NCBI GenBank assembly: GCA_965204915.1
Contig: OZ242023.1
Coordinates: forward strand, 2,604,001-2,668,000
Reading direction: 5' to 3'
Length of the DNA stretch: 64,000 nt
Source: HK1 sp965204915
GTDB lineage: Bacteria; Pseudomonadota; Gammaproteobacteria; HK1
Positions 58,512-64,000 of the stretch are shown here, piece after piece; position 1 is the first letter of the stretch, and every line of letters starts with the position of its first letter. Position numbers and translations under genes: made by a program. Below the pieces are notes generated by a model. It had not been told where the DNA came from. It saw only the letters and a program-made list of their open reading frames with translations, and ran no database searches.

Positions 58512-59462
58512 ATGAAGCTCGCATTCGCCGGCACCCCGGAGTTCGCGGCCTTCATCCTGGATGCACTCATCCTCCGCTCCGAACACTCGATTGAAGCGGT
58601 GCTCACCCGGCCCGACGCACGCGCCGGACGCGGGCGCCGGGTGGTGGAGAGCGCGGTCAAGCAGCGTGCCGCCGCCGGCATCGAGGTCTTCCAGCCCCGC
58701 ACGATGCGGACCCCCGAGGCGGCGAGCGCGCTGGCCGCGCTCGACCTCGACGCGCTGATCGTCGCGGCCTACGGTCTTGTGCTGCCACCGCCGGTCCTCG
58801 CCGCGCCGCGGCTCGGCTGCATCAACGTCCACGCTTCGCTCCTTCCGCGCTGGCGGGGCGCGGCCCCGGTGCATCATGCGATCCTCGCCGGCGACCGAAA
58901 GACCGGGGTCTCGATCATGCGGATGGACGCGGGCCTCGACACCGGCCCGGTCCTCGCCACGCGGGCCTGCGCCATCTCCCCCGAGGACACCACCGGCTCC
59001 CTGACCCTCCGCCTTGCCGGGCTCGGCGCGGCAACGCTTCTCGACACCCTGCCCGCGCTTGCGGCCGGCTCCGCCGAGCCCCGGCCGCAGGACGAGGCGC
59101 AGGCCACCGTCGCCCCCAGGATCGTGAAGTCACAGGCCGCGATCGACTGGACGCGCCCCGCACCCGAGATCGAACGCGCGATCCGGGCCTTCGATCCGTG
59201 GCCCGTGGCGCATACGTTCCTGGCCGGAGAGGATGGACCGGCGTTCAGGATCTGGCGGGCCGGACTCGCCGACGCCGATCCGGCGCAGGCGCCGGGCACC
59301 GTCATCCGGTGCGACGACCGGGGGCTCGTGATCGCCGCATCCTCCGGCGCCGTCTGCGTCACCGAGATCCAGCCGCCCGGCGGTCGCCGCATGACCGCCG
59401 CGGAATTCATCCGGGGGCGGCGCCTCGTGCCCGGCATACGCTTCGGGTCCGGACCGCGATGA
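58512..59462 (+). CDS. fmt: Methionyl-tRNA formyltransferase
   Basis: 316 residues. Adds a formyl group to Met-tRNA(fMet) from 10-formyl-THF. The N-terminal LAFAGTPEFAAFILDAL, the folate-binding NVHASLLPRWRGAAPV and the SIMRMDAGLDTGPVL segment are typical. The C-terminal domain (RIVKSQAAIDWTRPAPEIER) recognises the tRNA. It begins 10 bases after the def stop and forms one unit with def and rsmB. Confidence 0.94.
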   Translation: MKLAFAGTPEFAAFILDALILRSEHSIEAVLTRPDARAGRGRRVVESAVKQRAAAGIEVFQPRTMRTPEAASALAALDLDALIVAAYGLVLPPPVLAAPRLGCINVHASLLPRWRGAAPVHHAILAGDRKTGVSIMRMDAGLDTGPVLATRACAISPEDTTGSLTLRLAGLGAATLLDTLPALAAGSAEPRPQDEAQATVAPRIVKSQAAIDWTRPAPEIERAIRAFDPWPVAHTFLAGEDGPAFRIWRAGLADADPAQAPGTVIRCDDRGLVIAASSGAVCVTEIQPPGGRRMTAAEFIRGRRLVPGIRFGSGPR

Positions 59463-59568
59463 GCGGCCGACGCCCGGAAACGCGGGCATCGTGCATGGCG
59501 CTGCGGTGCAACGGGACAAGCCCGGCGGTGGCCACGTCTTCCGGCCCCGGCCCCGGACCCGCACCACC

Positions 59569-60963
59569 ATGAACGGCCGTACCCGGGGAAAGGATGCAGC
59601 CCCCGGAACGTACTCCGTCCGGGGCCGGCCAAAGGCAGGCGGCCACCCCCGGCCCGACACCCTGCGCGGGACGGCGCGGGAGATCGCCCACGCCATGCTC
59701 GTCGGTGTGCTCCGGGACGGCCGTTCCCTCGGGGCGGACGGGAGACGGCGCTCCGATACGGACCTCGATCCGCGCGAGCGGGCGTTCGCCCGGGAGCTCG
59801 CGTTCGGCACCCTGCGCTACCTCCCGCGCCTGGACGCCTGGCTGGCGCACGTCGCACGGCGCCCACCGCGCCGGCGCGACACCGACGTCCGCGCCCTCGC
59901 CCTCCTCGGGCTCTACCAGCTCGCGTTCACCCGCGTGCCGCCGCACGCGGCGGTGAACGCAACCGTCGAGCTGGCCCGGACCCTCGGCAAGCCATGGGCG
60001 GCCGGATTCGTGAACGCGGCCCTGCGACGCTTCGCCGCCGGGCGCGACGCCATCGAACGCGCCGCACCCTCCGCGGAGGCCCGGCTCGCGCATCCCGCCT
60101 GGCTGCTGGAGGCGTTCGAGCATTCCCGGCCGGGGCTCGGGGAGTCCATCGCCCGCGCCAACCTGGAGCGGGCGCCGATGACCCTCAGGATCAACGCCTG
60201 CCGGACTTCACGGCGGCGCTACCTCGACGTCCTGTCGAGCGCCGGGCTCCGGGCCTGGCCGACCCGGCACTCCGCCCAGGGGGTCACCCTCGATGCTCCG
60301 CGGGCCGTCGAGTCCGTTCCGGGCTTCGGCGAAGGGCTGGTGTCGGTCCAGGACGAAGCGGCCCAGCTTGCCGCGGGACTCCTCGACGCGCCGCGCGGGA
60401 GCCGGGTGCTCGACGCCTGCGCGGCGCCGGGGGGGAAGACGGCGCACCTGCTCGAACAGGGCGCGGGGGACGTCGAAGTGGTCGCGCTCGACGACGACCC
60501 CCGGCGCGTCGCCGATCTCGAACGCACCCTGGCACGCTTGCGGCTGGGCGCACACGTACGATCGGGGGACGCCACGGAGCCGGACGCCTGGTGGGACGGG
60601 AAGCCCTTCGACCGCATCCTGCTCGATGCGCCGTGCTCGGGAACCGGGGTCATCCGCCGCCATCCCGACGTCAAGGTCCTGCGCCGGCCGGAGGACCTCG
60701 ACACGATGGCGGACCGGCAGCGCGCCATGCTCTGCGCGCTGTGGCCTCTTCTGGCTCGCGGGGGGCGCCTGCTGTACGCTACCTGTTCCGTACTGTCCCT
60801 CGAGAACGAATCGATCGTCGAGGGCTTCGTTGCGGAGCAAGCGGACGCGGCGGTAGTCCCAATCGCCGCCGCGTGGGGGCGCCCGGCCGGGCCCGGACGC
60901 CAGATCCTGCCCGGCGAAGACGCGATGGACGGGTTCTTCTATGCCGCTCTGGCAAAGCGCTGA
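59569..60963 (+). CDS. rsmB: 16S rRNA m5C967 methyltransferase RsmB
   Basis: 464 residues. Methylates C967 of 16S rRNA. The N-terminal NusB-like domain (FARELAFGTLRYLPRLDAWL, then LLGLYQLAFTRVPPHAAVN) is followed by the AdoMet domain: LDACAAPGGKTAHLLE, ILLDAPCSGTGVIRRHPD and LLYATCSVLSLEN, with the two catalytic Cys in DAPCSGTG and YATCS. The start at 59569 lacks a ribosome binding site; upstream Arg/Pro-rich sequence is not homologous. The 3' end overlaps the DUF4390 gene by 23 bases. Confidence 0.93.
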   Translation: MNGRTRGKDAAPGTYSVRGRPKAGGHPRPDTLRGTAREIAHAMLVGVLRDGRSLGADGRRRSDTDLDPRERAFARELAFGTLRYLPRLDAWLAHVARRPPRRRDTDVRALALLGLYQLAFTRVPPHAAVNATVELARTLGKPWAAGFVNAALRRFAAGRDAIERAAPSAEARLAHPAWLLEAFEHSRPGLGESIARANLERAPMTLRINACRTSRRRYLDVLSSAGLRAWPTRHSAQGVTLDAPRAVESVPGFGEGLVSVQDEAAQLAAGLLDAPRGSRVLDACAAPGGKTAHLLEQGAGDVEVVALDDDPRRVADLERTLARLRLGAHVRSGDATEPDAWWDGKPFDRILLDAPCSGTGVIRRHPDVKVLRRPEDLDTMADRQRAMLCALWPLLARGGRLLYATCSVLSLENESIVEGFVAEQADAAVVPIAAAWGRPAGPGRQILPGEDAMDGFFYAALAKR

Positions 60964-61624
60964 TCCTTCGGGCGCTGATCCTTCGGGCGCTGATCCTTTG
61001 GGCGCCGACCCCTTGGGCGCCGGCTCCCTGGGCGTCGATCCCCGAATCCGCGCGGCACGGCAGCTTCTCCGGCTCGCGCTGACCCTCGCGGTGCTCTTTC
61101 CGGCCTCCGCCCACTCCGACGACGCAGCGCCCGCCGCGGAGGGTTTCGTGGTCCGGCACGCGGCCCTTCGCGCGGTGGGCGGAATCTACGTCGCGAACGC
61201 CCGCATCGACTTCGCATTCAGTGAAGACAACCTCGAGGCGATGCGCAACGGAGTCGCATTGACGGTCATCGTGGAAATCGAAGTGCGGCGCGAACGCGGA
61301 CAGTGGTGGGACGAGACCCTTGCCGCACGCGAGCTGCGATACCGCATCGAGACGAACGTGCTCACCGGCCGGTACCGGGTCCGCGGCCTCCACGACGGGA
61401 GCGCGCGCAACCATCGCTCGCTCGAGAAAGTGGTCGAGACGCTCGGCCGCCTGGAGTCCGTCCCGGTCGTCGCACGCGCCCGCCTGGCGGACGATGCGCT
61501 CTACGCGGCCCGGATCCGGGCGCGTCTCGACATCGAGGCGTTGCCGTCGCCGTTGCGTCCCATCGCCTACCTGAGCCCCGCGTGGCGGCTGAACAGCGGA
61601 TGGTTCGAATGGCGGATCGAATGA
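60941..61624 (+). CDS. DUF4390 exported protein
   Basis: 227 residues. The N-terminal 30 residues are a repeat-encoded ADPSGADPLGAD stretch, then a signal-peptide-like hydrophobic region (LRLALTLAVLFPASAHS). The core has the conserved YVANARIDFAFSEDNLEAM and PSPLRPIAYLSPAWRLNSGWFEWRI, the typical DUF4390 end. Proteins of this family always lie between rsmB and ntrY in such operons; role unknown. Start overlaps rsmB by 23 bases and its stop overlaps ntrY (ATGA). The repeat adds about 20 residues to the N-terminus. Confidence 0.8.
   Translation: MPLWQSADPSGADPSGADPLGADPLGAGSLGVDPRIRAARQLLRLALTLAVLFPASAHSDDAAPAAEGFVVRHAALRAVGGIYVANARIDFAFSEDNLEAMRNGVALTVIVEIEVRRERGQWWDETLAARELRYRIETNVLTGRYRVRGLHDGSARNHRSLEKVVETLGRLESVPVVARARLADDALYAARIRARLDIEALPSPLRPIAYLSPAWRLNSGWFEWRIE
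60959..61045. repeat. Tandem repeat of a 15-base unit at the rsmB/DUF4390 junction
   Basis: Six imperfect units of GCTGATCCTTCGGGC type start near 60959 and repeat every 15 bases to about 61045. They spread from the rsmB stop into the DUF4390 N-terminus, adding about six pentapeptide units. Confidence 0.7.
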
Positions 61625-63846
61625 CCGGCGGCCTCGGGCAGGGTGCCGGGCCGATCGTCGCGCTCGGCCTGCTCCTCCTCGGATCGACGTACCTCATGAG
61701 CAACGCCACGCAGGACTCCGCGCGGTTCGGCGAGCTCTACTCGGTCCTGCTCGCGATCAACGCGGTGGCCCTGATCGGCCTCGGCGCCCTGATCGCCTGG
61801 AACCTGTACCACCTGCTCCACCAGGCGCGGGAACGGCGTCCCGGGGCCAAGCTCACGGTACGGATGGTCATCGTCTTCGTGATCCTGTCCGTGACCCCGG
61901 TCACCATCGTCTACTACTTCTCGCTGCAGTTCCTGCATCGCGGGATCGATAGCTGGTTCGACGTGCGCATCGAGCAGGCGCTGGGCGATGCGCTGGATCT
62001 GAGCCGTACCGCGCTCGGGGTACGCATGCGGGAGCTGCTGGCGCAAACCGCGCGAATCGCGTCGGACCTCGAGCCACTCGCCGACGCGCAGGCGGTCGGC
62101 GCGCTCGACGACGCCCGGCGCCTGAGCGGAGCATCGGAGCTCACCCTCATCGGCGCGAACGGGCGCATCGTCGGATCGAGCAACACCGATCCGACCGCGG
62201 TGGTCCCGAGCCGCCCCGACGATGCGATCCTGCTCCAGGCGCGGGGGACCGGCGACTACATCGGGCTGGACGACATCGGGGACCGCGGATTGCACGTGCA
62301 GGTGGTGACCGCGGTCCCCTCGCACGAGGCGGCCGGCGAGCCGCGGCTGCTGCATGCGCTGTTTCCCGTGACCGAGCGGATGGACGCCCTCGCCGACAGC
62401 GTGGAGTCGGCGTCGGCGAAGTACCGCGAGCTGTCGTACCTTCGCAAGCCCCTGAAGCTCAGCTTCACCCTCACCCTGTCCATCGTCCTCCTTGCCAGCC
62501 TGTTCACCGCGGTGTACGCCGCGTTCCGCTCCGCGCGGCGCATGGTCGTCCCGCTGCAGGATCTCTCCGAGGGCACCAAGGCGGTCGCCGGCGGGGACTA
62601 TGAGACCCAGCTCCCGAGCGCGGCCCGGGACGAGATCGGATTCCTCGTCGCATCGTTCAACGAGATGACCCGCCAGCTCAAGCGGGCGCATGACGAGACG
62701 CGCGCGAGCCAGCGTCTCGTCGAGGCACAGCGCGCATACCTCGAAGCGGTGCTGCGGCGGCTGTCCACCGGAGTGCTCACGCTCGACGGCGACCGCCGCC
62801 TCGTCACCGCCAACCATGCCGCGGCGGAGATCCTCGGCGTCGACCTCGACGCGATGATCGGCGCCACGCTCGATACCCTGGTGGATCGGCACCCCGGGCT
62901 CGCTCCCCTGGTGCACAACCTGTTCGAACGGCTGAGGGTCACCGCCGAGGGCGCACGGGAAGCCCGTGAACGGGAAGGCCGTGAAGAGGTGAGCGTCGCC
63001 ACCCCCCGGGGAAGACGCACGCTCCATTGCAGCGCCACGCCGCTGGCCGGCGGCGACGGAGACGTCATCGTGTTCGACGACGTCACCGAATTCATCCAGG
63101 CGCAGCGCAACGCGGCCTGGAGCGAGGTGGCCCGGCGGCTCGCGCACGAGATCAAGAACCCCCTCACCCCGATCCAGCTCGCCGCGGAGCGCCTCCGGCA
63201 CAAGTACCTCCACAAGGTGCAGTCCATCGACGCGGCCCAGATGGATCGCCTGACCCGCACCATCGTCCAGCAGGTGGAGTCGATGAAGGAGATGGTGAAC
63301 GCATTCTCCGACTACGCGCGCACCCCGGCGCTGCGCTCGGTGCCGGTCGATCTGAATGCGCTGGTCCTCGACGTGGTGGAGCTGTACCGCACCGCGTCGC
63401 CGGCGGTACGGTTCGAGGCCCGCCTCGGCCAGCCGCTCCCCGCGGTCCATGCCGATCCGGATCGGGTCCGGCAGGTCCTGCACAACCTCCTGAAGAACGC
63501 GGTCGAGGCCTGCGGCGACGGCGAGACGCCGCGGGTGAGAACGGAGACCCGGGCCGGCGGCGCCCGTGACGAAGCATTGGTGGCGCTCTCCGTACACGAC
63601 TCCGGCGCAGGCTTCGCAGACGACGACGTCGATCGCGTCTTCGAGCCCTACGTGACCTCGAAGCCGAAGGGAACCGGCCTGGGCCTGGCCATCGTGAAGA
63701 AGATCGTCGAAGAGCACGGAGGCATCGTGTCGGGCTGCAACGCACCCGGCGGCGGCGCGCGGATCACCGTCCTGCTGCCGGCCGTCGACACCTCCACCGG
63801 ACCGGCCCCGCTCGCCGGCCCCGCCGCATTGCGGCCGAACGCCTGA
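61621..63846 (+). CDS. ntrY: NtrY-like sensor histidine kinase
   Basis: 741 residues. Membrane sensor with two N-terminal helices, a periplasmic sensor loop, another helix near 285 (TLTLSIVLLASLFTAVYAAF) and a HAMP, then PAS domain (LRRLSTGVLTLDGDRRLVTA), dimerisation domain with the phosphorylated His in ARRLAHEIKNPLTPIQLA, and an ATP-binding domain (NLLKNAVEACGDG, SGAGFADDDVDRVFEPY, GTGLGLAIVKKI). The start overlaps the DUF4390 stop (ATGA). It partners with the response regulator gene that begins 20 bases downstream. Such pairs respond to nitrogen or redox state; the signal is not known here. Confidence 0.9.
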   Translation: MTGGLGQGAGPIVALGLLLLGSTYLMSNATQDSARFGELYSVLLAINAVALIGLGALIAWNLYHLLHQARERRPGAKLTVRMVIVFVILSVTPVTIVYYFSLQFLHRGIDSWFDVRIEQALGDALDLSRTALGVRMRELLAQTARIASDLEPLADAQAVGALDDARRLSGASELTLIGANGRIVGSSNTDPTAVVPSRPDDAILLQARGTGDYIGLDDIGDRGLHVQVVTAVPSHEAAGEPRLLHALFPVTERMDALADSVESASAKYRELSYLRKPLKLSFTLTLSIVLLASLFTAVYAAFRSARRMVVPLQDLSEGTKAVAGGDYETQLPSAARDEIGFLVASFNEMTRQLKRAHDETRASQRLVEAQRAYLEAVLRRLSTGVLTLDGDRRLVTANHAAAEILGVDLDAMIGATLDTLVDRHPGLAPLVHNLFERLRVTAEGAREAREREGREEVSVATPRGRRTLHCSATPLAGGDGDVIVFDDVTEFIQAQRNAAWSEVARRLAHEIKNPLTPIQLAAERLRHKYLHKVQSIDAAQMDRLTRTIVQQVESMKEMVNAFSDYARTPALRSVPVDLNALVLDVVELYRTASPAVRFEARLGQPLPAVHADPDRVRQVLHNLLKNAVEACGDGETPRVRTETRAGGARDEALVALSVHDSGAGFADDDVDRVFEPYVTSKPKGTGLGLAIVKKIVEEHGGIVSGCNAPGGGARITVLLPAVDTSTGPAPLAGPAALRPNA

Positions 63847-63866
63847 GCAAAGGGGGCATCGAGGGA

Positions 63867-64000
63867 ATGCAGACGCCGGCGCCATCGAGGATCCTCGTCG
63901 TCGACGACGAGCCCGGCATCCTCTCCCTCGTCAAGGACATCCTCGAAGACGAGGGCTACGAGGTGGACGTCGCACAGGATGCGGAGTCCGCACGCGCGTC
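63867..64000 (+). CDS. ntrX: NtrX-like response regulator (N-terminal part)
   Basis: The first 44 residues of a response regulator receiver: RILVVDDEPGILSLVKDILE with the paired Asp that binds Mg. The gene runs off the right edge. It is directly downstream of the NtrY-like kinase gene, its usual partner, with GAGGGA before the ATG at 63867. In gammaproteobacteria NtrX is a sigma-54-type activator with AAA and Fis domains, which lie outside the window. Confidence 0.85.
   Translation, partial: MQTPAPSRILVVDDEPGILSLVKDILEDEGYEVDVAQDAESARA

Noticed and set aside
1..64000. tRNA or rRNA genes
   Set aside because: I saw no cloverleaf or rRNA-like conserved sequence; a tRNAscan or Infernal search would be decisive.

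Overview
The window is a 64 kb piece of a high-GC proteobacterial chromosome, most likely a gammaproteobacterium. The evidence is gene order: a ZapB-like gene, zapA, a 6S RNA and the 5-formyl-THF cyclo-ligase gene in a row; pepP-ubiH-visC; def-fmt-rsmB-DUF4390-ntrY-ntrX; and glnS. Sulfur genes (a TusA protein with YeeE/YedE) and several small c-type cytochromes suggest a sulfur-oxidising or purple-sulfur-like lineage, but this is weak inference. There is no rRNA, no tRNA that I can recognise and no CRISPR array.

Layout. 0-1.4 kb: a sulfur locus whose YeeE/YedE gene looks 5' truncated against decayed gene remnants. 1.5-10.6 kb: a carbohydrate-type ABC importer (ATPase, binding protein, two permeases) followed by three SnoaL/NTF2-like proteins and a bicupin, all on one strand. 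10.9-17.8 kb: AllH/DUF2877, gamma-glutamyltransferase family, a DMT exporter, an orphan DNA methyltransferase, a TauD-type dioxygenase and prmC. 18.2-29.3 kb: glnS, two cytochromes c, a CDGSH protein, a glutathione reductase, a cyanophycinase-like protein without its nucleophile, a decayed norD with small membrane proteins and a cytochrome c, and a second TauD-type dioxygenase. 29.8-42.4 kb: housekeeping genes (pgk, a protease-dead HtrA-like protein, purC, two ubiquinone hydroxylases, pepP, the cell-division pair, 6S RNA, fau/ygfA, an EVE protein and ilvA). 42.6-57.8 kb: an accessory island. 58-64 kb: def-fmt-rsmB-DUF4390-ntrY-ntrX.

The accessory island is the most interesting part. An XRE-type regulator and a YaaW-family gene sit behind two promoters with the same 10-bp-spaced direct repeat. 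Next come a glycine-zipper membrane protein, a large protein joining a QxK nuclease-like segment to a membrane domain, and a translationally coupled trio: a coiled-coil protein, a SIR2-like protein with zinc-finger pairs, and a formylglycine-generating-enzyme-like (FGE) protein. The FGE protein's C-terminus has NNC codons exactly where the variable region of a diversity-generating retroelement target would have mutated AAC codons. A Ycf46-type AAA+ ATPase follows. The island then carries a DUF433 antitoxin with its toxin truncated, an ATPase with a C-terminal nuclease-like motif, and an intact IS with perfect terminal repeats and a 9-bp target duplication that splits a small gene. No reverse transcriptase or template repeat is visible here, so any mutagenic machinery would have to lie elsewhere.

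The genome carries many short dispersed repeats, including a palindromic ATTCCC...GGGAAT family and in-frame tandem repeats that lengthen several proteins.
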